This document shows, one piece after another, positions 37,404 through 49,307 of a stretch of DNA of 64,000 nucleotides; the stretch's first letter is position 1, and each line of letters begins with the position of its first letter. The notes below the pieces were generated by a model. The model was not told where the DNA came from, did no database searches, and saw only the letters and a list, made by a program, of their open reading frames with translations. This stretch comes from Patiria pectinifera (taxonomy: Eukaryota > Echinodermata > Asteroidea > Valvatida > Asterinidae), in NCBI GenBank assembly GCA_029964075.1, contig CM057141.1, positions 3,224,001 to 3,288,000 on the forward strand, given 5' to 3'. A program made the translations under genes and the position numbers.

Positions 37404-40400
37404 TTACGAAGATGAACCACGGGCAACGCTGGTGTAGGTCAGATGGTCAAGAATCTCTACGAAGGTCAGAATGCTGCCTCCAAGCCACAGTCCAAGGGCG
37501 CCCCCAATGTCGCCTACATAATATAACAAAGGGCATGATTATAGATAGGGCCTTCAAAAGGACTTTGTGGAATATTTGTTAACTTTTAAACTGAGGTTTT
37601 ATCGCTGGTGATGTTTGAAGGCAATTGTGACGACGATTCTTGAAATCACATTTTTTTGGACGCAAGAGGTTTTAGGGTCATTGTGTTTAAGTGGTGATAT
37701 TCTTTGAACGGAACAGTGATTCTTTTCATCTAAAAGTATCTTTTGCAACTGGCGTTCCAGTCATTATCATGTTTGGTGCTACATATTTTTTTTAAAGTAT
37801 GAAATAAACATTTTGGGGTTTGGGTTCCGCTTTTAAGTTCCTTGTATGTAACAATGTAATGAAACATTGTTCAGAACGTTTTTTTTAGGGGGTTCTGAAA
37901 AGATTTTGAACTTACAAAGAAACGCGAAGAAGGTATAGGCGCTATGCTGTTCCAGATGCTCAGTGCTCAACTCTTCATAGAACACATGGAGCTGCACAAG
38001 ATTTTCCCTGAAATTAAAAAGGAAATGATACAAAATTAGCCAAGGAACACTCAGACCGTTACCTTTTACCCGCAACAAATATTCGTATAAACGGACAAGA
38101 TAATATTGGTGTTGAAGGCAACCCCCCCCCCCAAAAAAAAACACACCCAAAAAACAAACAAACATGTCTTTCCCTAGACATGTCGGGCGGGGTTTTACTT
38201 TGAAATTTACCAAGCGGTATAATGAACAAAAACTACCGTTATTCTAAGTCTATTTTATGCCCGGATTTCGGGATTATTCCTACACTTCGTCTAGTCATGC
38301 TTATACCCACGGGATACTATAGCAATAATTAAGGACAAAATACCTTGGGAGGTGGCGCAGAGTTGATATGACTGTCCGGCCGACTCGAGTCACAATTTTT
38401 AGTGACTCAACTCGACTCGACTAATTTCCCTCTAACCCCCCAAAACAAGCAATAATTGCAAATTTATTCGAAGTGCCTTACGGTGCTCAATCTATATTCA
38501 AGTCACTTTGCAAAAACAGTACTTTACAGCGGCTGTTTTCCATGTACACAAGTGTTACAGACTCCCACCTCATGGTTATGGAATGTACAAAATACTATCT
38601 CGGAAGCCAATGTTAAACAAATACATGTTCCAATTTGTGGTTTCATCATTGGCTTTCAGCCTCCAAAATTAAGCTCTTTGTATTCGAGCGCCGGCTAAAA
38701 ATATTCCATCCTTTCAAAAGTATATACGTGCCCAGTTTTAAATAAATAATCCAGTCATTAGAATGCAACTTGTTTTGATGTTGTCAGAAATCAGCGAAAC
38801 AAAATTCTGTAGACCCGAAGCCAAACCAGATATGTAAGCATATGAGCTCCGTGCGCTACCAAAAGAGGGCGCCCTTTCACCTAACAACGCATGTGACGCA
38901 TGTACACCAGGGGATTTGTACTATTTACACGCCAAATGAATTGCAGTCAGGCAAGATGGCGTCGGTCGGTCACCCCCAACTGTACTTCCTTTGCCGGTGA
39001 GGGGGTGCTTGTGAACAGAGCGGATATAAGACCGAAGTGTCACTTCTTGTTAACGGTTAGTGATAAAAATGACTTTCCCTCAGCTTGTCTTTATTTGTTA
39101 TACAAGTGTTTCAATATTCGTCACTCGAATTGACTCGTGCTAAATATTTGACCCGACTCGACTCGACTACACACTTTGATTCGACTCGACTCGACTCAAC
39201 ATTCTTTACCGAATGACTCGACTCCACTCCCAGGTTACAACCCACTCCCAGGTTACAACCCTGGGAGGTGGGTGGTAGGTATGTAAAGCAGAGGCCGAAA
39301 GAACTACTAAAATTTCAGGTAAGAAAATGCAATTGGATAAAAGTCATTTCCCCCTTAAAACCCAAACTTACTGGTAAATATTTTCCGGCAAAGTGAACTC
39401 AGGAGTACTATATTTTTCAGCCATCCTCGCACTGTAGAAATGCCCAGGAAATGCCGTGTAGGACGCGCTGGTAGTGTACTTGGTCGTGGAACACGGAAGT
39501 GGGCAGTCACATAGGTCAACATTACTAGGGTTGGCTGACAGTACAATAATGGACACAAAATATCAAACCCGTCATCGAAACGCACAACAATTGTTTTGTT
39601 ATACATCTGTCTTTGATGTTTTTGATTTTGATGTAAACAACCACGAAAACAAGCAGCAGTATACACAGCAATCAGGACAATCGAACTCAACTCACATGCA
39701 TGTAGCGTGCCCGAATTAAACAGCTGATCGCCTGCTAGTTCGCTGCTCCTACTCATGTGTAAAAACATGGTGAAAATTGCGTGGATACCAACCATACAGG
39801 TTTTTCACAATGCACGTGCGTAACCTACAATAGCACACTCCCTGTGGGATACCACGTACGTGATATCCCACAGGGAGAGTGACATGACCTTTTATAAACC
39901 TAAGGCCAAAAAAAAAAAAAATTCGGTCTCTGGTCAGACCAAAGTTCCGGAATTGACGCAGGGACGCGGCTTTTTTTTTGGGAGGTTTTTTTTCTTTTCT
40001 TTTTCTTCAAGCTTGGATTGTACAGACAAGGTGGGGTACTATTTTGCTATTTGGTGTCCTCATGTACATTGGTGTCCTCCATCATTTGCCTTGGTGCAAT
40101 TTCCCATTCCTTGGTGCTCTTTGGTAAACATTTTTTTGAGGAGGTGCGGCAATAGAGGGCGCTGTTGGAGCTACCGCGGAACATTTTGGAAAAAAAGATT
40201 GACGCGCATGATTAAAATCGACGCGCGCGCTGACCAGAGCGACTTATTTTTTTTTTTTGGCCTAACACATGATCGTTCTAGACAAATGAAAATGCAGTAT
40301 AGAGGGAGGTATAACAATATGTGTTATACGTTGCTGGACTATACACGGAATGTCCAAATGTTGTTTATTACCTTAATTAATAGCGGTATATACCTATTTC

Positions 40401-43400
40401 CAAGAGAAAAAAGTGCATGTGTGTGTTTTGCTCGGACTGTTGTCCTCTTACTTCTTTTCCTGATGAACTGGCTTGCCCCTCCCCCCGTATTGGGGTATAC
40501 TTTTGTGGAAGGGGGAGGGAGGGGTACTGGACTCAGACGCTTTCTGGACCGTTGAAATTGATGGCTTAAAGTGTGGCAAATAATATTGACAACAAATACA
40601 ATAATATTCACCTTTGATCTTAAGGATCAAAGATCTAATTCAAGGTTTTCACCTGCTTGGTGATGAGCGCAAGTGAATGTCTCGATGGGATCACAGACTC
40701 GCAGTTGGCTGATAACTGGCGATAAAAGTGTGAGAAGAAGGTGATGAATGAAGATGCAGAGTGAATAATTACATATAGGCTCGAAGAAGGATGCAAGTGA
40801 TGTAATCGTACCTGCCATATACGGTTCTACGCATCCACATATCCCATTAACAATCTCAATCAGGCATTCCAGGCGGCACATACTCGTCGTGTAGTTCTTG
40901 GAGTATTTAAGCTCTTTCTCGTAGCACCCGTCGTCCTTCCTCATGGTCTGAAAGAGATCACGAGAGTGAAAGGTTCGACTTTAGAGTCGACCTACCTAGT
41001 TTGAGAGTCATGAGAGTCGACCTACCTATAGTTTGAAAAATGTCCGGCAGCTTGGTGTGTCATCGTGTAAGGAACAAGAGAATACCTCCCGAAACAGGAG
41101 AAACACTTCTAGGGCCTAGCCTTCAAAAGCGAGACTTTGTCTCTATTGGCGTCACGAGATTGAAGTCCTTTGAGCTAGGGCACCCCCGCACATATTTTCT
41201 CAATCTTTTTTTCTTTAAGAACATCAAATATTATACTCTTAGAAAGTCCCGCATCAGATTCTTAAAAAGTCTCGAGTCAGAGTCGACCCGGATTGACCTG
41301 ACCCCCGGGGCAAACTGACATTTCTTCACTTTTACGGGCCATTTGACCCGCAAAAGTGTTATTTTTTACATAAACATGTCATTTAATCGAGAAAAGTGTC
41401 ATTGTTACACCCAATATTTCGTTTTGACCTAGAAGGGTGTCTGGTCAAATCTGATTTTCAGGTCGAGTTGACCTGAGTGTATACTGGCCTTCAATAAGGG
41501 ACAATGGTTTCCAGTGTTTCATATGATTTCGTGGGAGATCATGGAACCGAAATGAAGAGAAAGAGCTAGGTTTTCGAAAACTGTCTTTGATGATAAACCC
41601 TTCATGGGCAATATCGATGAAGACAACCCGATGTTTATGATGGCGAAAACGATCAGACAGAGAATCGAGGTTCCATTATTTCGATTTTTATCTTGTTTAA
41701 TTCGTCTGCCCTCTCACAAACATGTCCAAATGCAAAATTTCAAGGGAAGGTTTGAGCTTGGACTGTCAATTTGTTCTTGCACAAGAACTGGAGTGTGTTC
41801 TACCTAAGCGCACATTGCCAAAAATGTTTGCGATCATTTTGAAGGATCGGATGCGAACTCCTTGACACTGGGGTTAGCCTTGTGACAAGAAGCTGTTGTC
41901 TATGTAATCATTATGGCTGATCAAACGCCCACAAAACACAGCCTACCGTTTTCTTCCGAACACTGATCTTGCCATCTCTGCCTACTGGGACGCCTATGCC
42001 CATTGAGTCAATATCTGGTATCTCATCCTGGCCATGAACAGCCACATAGACTCCGGCCCCCGATGCCGTCCTCGAGAAGAAGTGGAAATATTGCTCGATG
42101 TTAAGCTGTAACACAAGTCCGTGTGCAGCACCTTTTGGAAAGTGAGAAGCAAAACTACTGGACTGTGATATTAATTCCCGACCATCAGTTTTGTCTTGCT
42201 ATAATGGGACAATAATACGTACATCAAACATCCATAGGCCTTCTATTTCAAACACATTCTATAGTTAACTTGGCTGGAAGACTTGCAACCAGTTGATCAC
42301 AGCTTTATTCTGCTGGTTGCAAGTGTGACTGTTTTCTCGTCATATCAGTCGAAGGTTTTATGGTGTTAATTTTCAAGACTGGCGTTGAGCATGGCAATAC
42401 GTTTCCCGCGTAGGTGTTGGAAGATCTCTTCAGATACGGAGACGCACTTACCTGCGACCTTTTGTTGCTTCAGTTCTTGACCATTGAGTCCACCATTGAA
42501 GGTGTAGCAAACGCCATGTTTTGTCAGAACACTCGTAAAATTGGCGGGCACTAACGGTCCTCTACCGCCAAAAGATGATCTGTACGACAACATGAAAATC
42601 GCGGTTACCCAAATAAAATGCTTTCGTTGAGTTTCCTATCGAATCTTATGTACAAAATGATAAATGGTTATGAGTGCAATGGTAAGAATAATTTCAAAAG
42701 GCGACGGATGAAATGTTCCATTCCACGAGGCGAAGCTTTAGTGCATCAAAACGGGGATTCGAACCCACGTCGCGAGATACAAATCTTGAGCCTACCAAAT
42801 GAGCTACAGAACTGCTCGAGCTGGGAATAAAATAAAATATACCTGCGTACGTATCATAAAAGTATTGTAGAGGGCTAAATAAACCATGCATAAAGTTTGG
42901 GAAAAGAAAATTCGCGTGTGGCCGGGGCTCGGGTTGGAACAAATAGTGATCGACTGCACCTTAGACCAAGTTTTAAAAAAATGATAAGCGTCCTGTCTTT
43001 TTGAAAAAAAAAGGAATGAGGAGGCCTTTTTCCCAAAATGGCATCCCGACTCATTTTATAAAACAACCGGCCGGACTATTTTTCAAGATGACCGCGAGCT
43101 TTTTTTTTTTAAATGACCGCCACTTCGACTCAGGAGATGACATACCAGCTTTATATGGACTAGACACAACAGACAAAGAGGCCAAAATGATGTCCCCGCT
43201 TAAAACTGGTCATTTTGGGGTTTTTTAAAATAAAAATGAAAGGAGGCGGCCTCCAAAAAGCTAAACATGTTTTTGTACGAAGTACGAAATCTTTGCGCAA
43301 GTTTGCTCAATGAGTTAATGTCATGTATTGAAACAACAACGAATCACCAAAAACAGAAATTGATAATAAAATATCCAAATTTTTGGCAAACTTTTGGTGC

Positions 43401-46400
43401 TAGCTGTAACACTGAGGTCTCTGCCTGCACATTATGAAAAATGAAAATTGCAAATTAAATGAGACACAAAGGTGCATGTTCAAGGTTGCATTAAACAATA
43501 ATACACGGGCCCATTAATAGAGTTGGGCCTGTACATGCGGTGCATCATTGGGAGAGTTGACTTTAAGAGTATTAACCCAAGATAGCTCAGTGAATTCGTT
43601 TTGCCTTAGACGATTCAGCGTCCTGCAAAACAGAAAAATAACTTGTTACCGATGAAAAACAAAAGTGACGATGTACTCACAAACTGAGCATTCCGGTAAA
43701 CTCCATCGGGTGAGCGAAGTCGTAATACAAGGCGGTAGTGTTGGCACCTCGCAGTGTCGGTATGAAAGAGGTCAAGTTCTCGCCGTAGTAGTAGGCAGAC
43801 AAAAATTGACCGAATGGATGTTGTTGTAGTAAGTTACCAGGCAGTTTGTTCCTGGAAGAATCCAGATCAGCCAGTGAGAAACAGATATTCCTTACCAGAG
43901 GCGGCGGAACGCTTTTCAAACTGAGGGGTAACACCAAAAAGGGGCACTTATCCAGAAAAAGGGGCACCTTCCGCCGGTGTGTAGGGAGAGCCCTACTGCC
44001 TCCGCAATGGCGGATCCAGAAAAGTGGGTTCACAAATTCACGGCGTGGGGTTCGGGGCCCGCTTAAGCACCCCCCATGGATTTTAGATGCTCTGTGGTGC
44101 GACTGAGACAAATTTTGGCCACTTTAAACCAATTTTGGTGTCAAGATGGTGGTGGACGTAGTGGCTGCCTTTTTTGTCACGTCACTAAAAATAAAAACAA
44201 TTTGGGTTCGTGATTTTTTTCTTTGCGGGCATGGCCCCTTGCTCCCCCCGGATCCGCCCTTCGGCCTTCGGCACAACCTATCTGTAACCTATCAGTAACC
44301 TATGTGGGTCTGCCCATGAATTTGACTAGTTATGTAGAAAGACCCATTTTTTTTATCGCGAGAGGGACACTGTTGCTTTTGATGGCCAGCTCAGTGACCA
44401 TTTTATTCGCGTGAGGAGGAGCACTATTATTTTTAAATGCCAGTTTTTCATGAGAGGGGCACACATTTAATGTTGCGAGCGGGGCACTAATCAAATGGTG
44501 CTTTCGATGGGCGGTTTTCGATCTCGATAAGGTTCACAATCTGGTTAATGCTAGAGGGGCACTTGTGTTTTTGAGGGGCAATTTTCCATTACAAGAGAGC
44601 AGACAATTTTATTCGTAACGCGATCATAATGATGCTTTCACTGTGTGCGTTTGAGGGACACTTTTGTTTTCATCTCGAGGAGACACATTTATAACTGCGG
44701 GAGGGGGGGGGGACACTTTTGTTGGCCTGGGAAAATCTGGGGGCAAGTGCCCCCGTCACCCAACCCCGGTTCCGCCACCCCTGTTCCTAGCTTTAACTGA
44801 AGGAAGATACTTGGTATTCACACATCAACGTGTACACACAGTCGTGTTTTACTATACGCCTGAGGACAACCTGTTGTGTTTCCCTTTGTCCCTCTAATAT
44901 AACACTTTCCCATAGACTAAGCACATAACCGTACGATTGAGGACCGGTTTTAACAATAGGCACCGTCGTCCGAGGATCAAAGGCCCCTTTGTGCTCCTTT
45001 TGTTGTCTGTCCTCGAGCGTAATACAATACAAGAGCACTGTCTTGTACTACAATGCACAACGCGTGAATCCCAACTATACTTTTCCTTCGATCTCAGCTC
45101 TTGGACTGGAACTTGCGTCGGACCAGGAAAACAAATTATTATTTTTTTTTTTTTAGGAAGCCTTGTCCCTGGCTAGGAAAAGATGCCAATCTCAAACACA
45201 GGATCGTGGTACATGTTTATTTGTGTTATTGATTGAGCACGCATTACTTCATTGTTCATTGTTATTGACATTTTGAGAATTTAAGAGTTTGTGTGCTATT
45301 AAGAAACAGGATGCCTCAATTTTTGGAGGATTTAAAAGAAAACAAAAGTTGTCTTGCGTGTGTTTGCATGACTGTGTGATGCGTTATAGGGTCATTTGCA
45401 TTTATCCCACAATTAACTTAACGACTCCGGATGATCAAAAGATTACGGGGATAAAGAGCGTACTGGTGCTGAAACTGTTCCGTTTTGGCTTCCTCTTATT
45501 TGAGAAGAAATCATGAAATGTTGGCGATTTCCAACGATCAGGCAATTGACTGGTTTGTTTGGAAAGAGCGCTATGGAAGAAATCGTGCTTTGTGATCAAA
45601 CGCGGGTATATTTTGAGTATGTGTTTTTTTTTATTTTACTGATTTCTCGATAAGCGTCATATCCAATGCGCTAAAACTCCATCAGGTTAGTTTCAAACAC
45701 CCTTCTTTGGATTATAAGTGTTGTTGATATTTAAACCTATATAACGAAATGCCTGAAATGTATCCTAAAGAAAAAAACAATTTGCGGGCAACACCATGTG
45801 GAAAGAAATCTTTTCTTGGAAGAAGTGTGGTTCTGAAAAGAACCCGTTGGATTGAGTGTGTAGAACTCGGCGTTTCGGACAGTGTGCTCTGTCCGTAGTC
45901 AGGAGAACCACGCTTCTTCCAAGAGCAGATATCTTTCCACATGCACACACGCACATGGGCGTCGCCAGAATTTTTTCTAGAGCGGGGCAAAAAAATGTTT
46001 GGCCAAAAAATGCTTGTATTTCTCAACACATTCTCGATTTATCAGTTTTAGAGGGGGCAGGGACATTTTGCCCCCCCCCCAACTCATTAAATTTACACCA
46101 CTTTGTCTTCGCGCCTCTTTTTCTTTTTTTTTTCTTTTCTTTTTTTCCTTCTTTTTAAAATTTTTTTGGGGTTTTTTTCCGGGGGGGGGGGGGGGGCAAG
46201 TGCCCCCCTTGCCCCCCCCCCTCGCGACGCCCATGCACACGCAGTTGTTTTATCTCATCCGCCATGCAAAGCTTCAAGTCATATATACAAGCCATATATA
46301 TACACATTATTATCCTGTATGCCTTTAATGACGTTGAAAAGTTGAAGGGGGTTTCTTTTACCTGAACTGGTTGGTGTTGCAGACGGTCACGGCAGGAAAG

Positions 46401-48703
46401 GTCATCGGTTCCGTGTATTCGATCTCAACGTCCACGCTCTTCGGGTTACCAGCGAAGAACACCGCTCGGTTGATGATCTGGTAAGATGCGGCAGACATCC
46501 CGCCGAGCAGCGCTACGGTCCACACAAGCCTGGTAGATATGACATGGAGTGTCAATTGGCTTAACCCTAAAAGGGCTGGGCGGGAGGGGGGATCCGCCCC
46601 CATAAGATCTAAGCCATCAAGCGTCGAAAAATTATGAAACTCAGTACATGCATAGAGAAACTTATCATGAACATACCCAAGAAATTTCATGACTATAGAT
46701 TAAAGGGTTTTGGAATTATGGCTAATTAATCATTCATATGCACGAATGGCAATTCTGCTCTGTGTACACTACGTATTATGTGGAAATCCAGTTTTCACGG
46801 CGCGTAGCGCCGAAAAAAAATTCGCTGCGCGGTAACCCGTGGTCCGATTTTTACGCTTTTGGTATCAAATGATGCGCAAGGCACGAGGCTAAAATGTCAT
46901 AGCAGCTCGAAATGCGAAAAAAAATCTAGGCTATCGCGGAAAAAGTCGAGGGGGCGGATTCCGCCCCCGGCTCCTTAGGGTTAACCAAAAATAGCCTGAT
47001 ATGACATGGAGGTGGTTCCGTATAAATAGAAATTCGCCAAGCAATGATAGTCCCTTAGTATAATCGGACTTGGATTCATGGAAACTGTAACATCTGCAAA
47101 CAAGTCCAATTTTAAGCATGGAGACATGTTTGTTTATGCAGCAGAATCAGGTCACCAGTCAAAACGTCATGCAACGTGCACTGCTGGTGACTGGTAAGCA
47201 TCTGATATATGCTAAGCACGTACATTTGCTAACTACTACTTTATGCTTATTGGCCGCATGAAATAGGCCCCGTGTTACAATGCAGATGCATCGGATGAAG
47301 TGGTGTTTTTACGCTTTTGCTTTTTTTAAGTGACCATTGCGGTGCGTCAGTTCCAACCGAATGATGCTCGGACTTAACTAACCTTTAAAGACCATTCATA
47401 GAAAACCATGAATCAGACAGAAACATTAATGTACTACAATTGATAAGTTTGATTTGATTTAAAATTAAAAAAAAATTACAGTAGAAAATCTGTATTTTGG
47501 GAAACTAAACGCTCTATGCACTCAAAACGCACATTGAGCTACCTGCTAAGCGCCTCAATTGCTGTTAACACATCATAATATGGATCGCAATGTTTTGTTG
47601 CAATTCCGTAAGAAAGGCCTAAGACCTTAAGCCGTATAGAAATAAAAACGTTTTAAGGCTTTCGTACGATCAAACATGATTCCCGAAGTCAGTTGAAACA
47701 GATTGCCAAGCACGCCAAACTCTGTAGGGTCTACAATGGTTTCAGTTTTCTAAGATACTATACTTACAAAAAATAAAAGGTTTACTTCGGCTTCGTAATG
47801 ACTGGCTTTTAACCGTGTCCAATGGCAGATTATGACAGACGATCTCGAACGGGCCACTGGGTATGTTCTTTTATTTTCCTTGTATTTTTTTTCTATTATT
47901 TTAATTGAAAGCTGACTTGCGATTTTCAGTTATTTTTTTTGACCCTAGGACCATGTGGCCAATTTACTGGACAGCCTCCGTAAATAGGCCACACTTGGAT
48001 CATGTACTCAAACATGTAGAACTTTGTCAAATTTGTATTTTCACATTTAGGCTTTATTTGTAGTTTATTTACGCTCTACAAGCATACTCACCCTCTTTAT
48101 AGCGATAGAAAATTTATCCCACTTTTTCAGACATCTACTTTTTGTGTATTTTCTATCGCTATAAAGAGGGTGAGTATGCTTGTAAAGCGTAAATAAACTA
48201 CAAAAAGCCTAAATGTGAAAATACAAATTTGACAAAGTTCTGCATATTTGGGTACATGGTCCGAGTGTGGCCTTTATTTACGGAGGAAGTCCAGTAAATT
48301 GGCCACATTTATGGGGCTACTTTGACCCATCCACAAAAAAATGTGAAAAAAATCGTATTGTTTTAACATTGACTATTCTGCCCCTAAACAAATTAATGTG
48401 TAAATGGAGTGTTAAATCATAGTTTAGCCAAGCATACCTCCGGAATAAGCTAAAATTGCTGCTGACGATAAACTTGATTCCTGTGATCCCAACGGCGTCC
48501 GATACTGTAGATGTCCACGTCGAGCAGAACCCGAAAGGGCGGTTCCTGCGCTGCTCGGGAACCCTTGAGCCATTGTCCTCGTCCTGCTCTATGCGGACAG
48601 CGGTTCTCGCTCGTCTCACGCTCTCTCGCTCAAGCCCCCACTTGGGATCGTCAAACGAAACGATACTGATGTCCCCTTCTATGGGTTTCACTTTAATCAC
48701 CAT
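37404..48703 (-). CDS. DEG/ENaC family sodium channel subunit B, 10 exons, inverted paralogue of A
   Basis: Exons on the minus strand: 48703-48438, 46529-46362, 43890-43681, 42579-42452, 42131-41947, 40947-40812, 40715-40653, 39534-39372, 38007-37916 and 37513-37404. The total is 506 aa. Every exon has the same phase and nearly the same length as in channel A; small in-frame indels occur in exons 1, 3, 4, 8 and 10. It keeps TM1, FPAVTVCN, the cysteine framework, the GGS belt and the short tail, and also has TG for the usual HG. Exons 1, 2 and 10 are very close to A; exons 3-9 (extracellular) differ much more, as expected if ligand or partner choice has diverged. Its introns hold several later insertions, including one next to exon 3 that may disturb splicing. 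No frame break is visible. Confidence 0.92.
37545..37830. repeat. Dispersed repeat D, copy 2 (channel B intron 9)
   Basis: It matches copy 1 (36110-36370) over GGCCTTCAAAAGGAC through GACGACGATTCTTGAAATC. It extends to GGGGTTTGGGTTCCGC, the same end as the palindromic copy at 59957-60626. Confidence 0.65.
38356..39263. mobile_element. hAT-like element with GAGTC-repeat ends, copy in channel B intron 8
   Basis: This is the inverted relative of 26124-27009. Degenerate GACTC pentamers pack both ends (38385-38430 and 39125-39235), and GGAGGTGG occurs directly at 38348-38355 and 39264-39271. The exact 8-bp duplication supports the hAT superfamily. The ends are CGCAGAGTTGATATG and (inverted) CAGGGTTGTAACC. 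No transposase frame. Confidence 0.65.
39588..39880. repeat. Dispersed repeat F, copy 2 (channel B intron 7)
   Basis: It is the same family as 34062-34330 and in the same orientation, although genes A and B are inverted relative to each other. The repeats therefore inserted independently of the gene duplication. Its right end is a tight hairpin, CTCCCTGTGGGATACCACG/CGTGATATCCCACAGGGAG, at 39838-39876. Confidence 0.65.
42712..42812 (-). repeat. tRNA-like sequence in channel B intron 3
   Basis: The minus strand reads TGTAGCTCATTTGGTAGGC (A box/D arm) then GTGGGTTCGAATCCCCG (B box/T arm) at tRNA-like spacing. Acceptor-stem pairing is poor. Probably a SINE head or tRNA pseudogene. Confidence 0.5.
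43896..44783. mobile_element. hAT-like non-autonomous element abutting channel B exon 3
   Basis: Ends CAGAGGCGGCGGAAC and (inverted) CAGGGGTGGCGGAAC enclose 888 bp of GGGGCACTT-rich non-coding DNA. Flanks TTCCTTAC (43888-43895) and TTCCTAGC (44784-44791) match at 6 of 8 positions, which fits an aged 8-bp duplication. The inner flank contains the AG acceptor and first bases of exon 3 of channel B. A second MITE is nested inside (44005-44262). Confidence 0.7.
44005..44262. mobile_element. hAT-type MITE with GGCGGATCCAG ends, copy 1 (nested)
   Basis: Ends CAATGGCGGATCCAG and (inverted) GAAGGGCGGATCCGG. The inner word TAGATGCTCTGTGGTGCGA is shared with the copy at 57238-57466. Flanks TGCCTCCG and GGCCTTCG match at 6 of 8. 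It sits inside the larger hAT-like element. Confidence 0.7.
45794..45942. mobile_element. Short palindromic MITE, ends ATGTGGAAAGA
   Basis: ACCATGTGGAAAGAAATCTT on the left is answered by GATATCTTTCCACATG on the right, with inner arms TTCTTGGAAGAAG/CTTCTTCCAAGAG and GGTTCT/AGAACC, and GGACAGTG/CTCTGTCC at the centre. The ends resemble the palindromic element at 57927-58278 (ACACCATGTGG). Confidence 0.6.
45954..46235. mobile_element. hAT-type MITE with exact 8-bp target duplication CACACGCA
   Basis: Ends CATGGGCGTCGC and GCGACGCCCATG, flanked by CACACGCA at 45946-45953 and 46236-46243. The inside contains long G and C runs and a TTTTC-rich tract. It lies in channel B intron 2. Confidence 0.8.
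46565..46980. mobile_element. piggyBac-type MITE, TTAA target, channel B intron 1
   Basis: Flanked by TTAA (46561-46564, 46981-46984). Ends CCCTAAAAGGGCTGGGCGGG and (inverted) CCCTAAGGAGCCGGGGGCGG. The next inner words GGATCCGCCCCC and GGCGGATTCCGCCCCC are palindromic too. The homologous spot in channel A intron 1 (near 25822-25825) is an uninterrupted TTAA followed by GCCAATTGA, so the empty site is visible. Confidence 0.85.
47953..48306. mobile_element. Foldback element in channel B intron 1
   Basis: Nearly perfect inverted arms of about 160 bp run from TGTGGCCAATTTACTGGAC to GTCCAGTAAATTGGCCACA, with CTCACCCTCTTTATAGCGAT and its complement close to the centre (about 48125). Channel A intron 1 lacks it. 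Confidence 0.75.
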
Positions 48704-49307
48704 CTTGGTCCGTTGTTTGGCCGTTCCAGCCTCAGAATGATGTCTCGCTCGAAACTAACGTGAAATCGTTTGAAGAATAGTAGAAAACAAATTACACTCA
48801 GGCCTACTGCGTTTACCTACTGTACCATTAATTTTTTGATATCGATTTTTTTATTACATAAGTCACGAGAACGCTTACGTCCATTAAGAGCCCCAGACAT
48901 CTCTTTCCAAACCAAATAATGACTCAGTTTTGCCAACTATTAATCCGTCAACAAACAAATGAAACGTCTTGAGTTCTTTAAATATATTTTTTCCGCTTTG
49001 GCGCGCCTTGAGCATGTAAGTAAAGTTAAAATGAATAATAGCAAAACTGCCTGCACTTAAGTCCATCAATATTGAGTTCATGTTAATGGAGAGAGATTAG
49101 GTCGGATATTCCAGGTATTTTTTTGCCATCAACTGAAAAGTGTTAATGGAAAAGCAAAAATATAAACACTTTACAGAGTTAGCGTTGATAAACTGGATGA
49201 TATTCATTCATTTGTTCATGCATACAATCGTGATGTCTTGATGAGTTGGGCCCATCTATTCCTGTCAAGTATAATGTTGGAAAGGGTCATGTTAATAATA
49301 ATATAGA

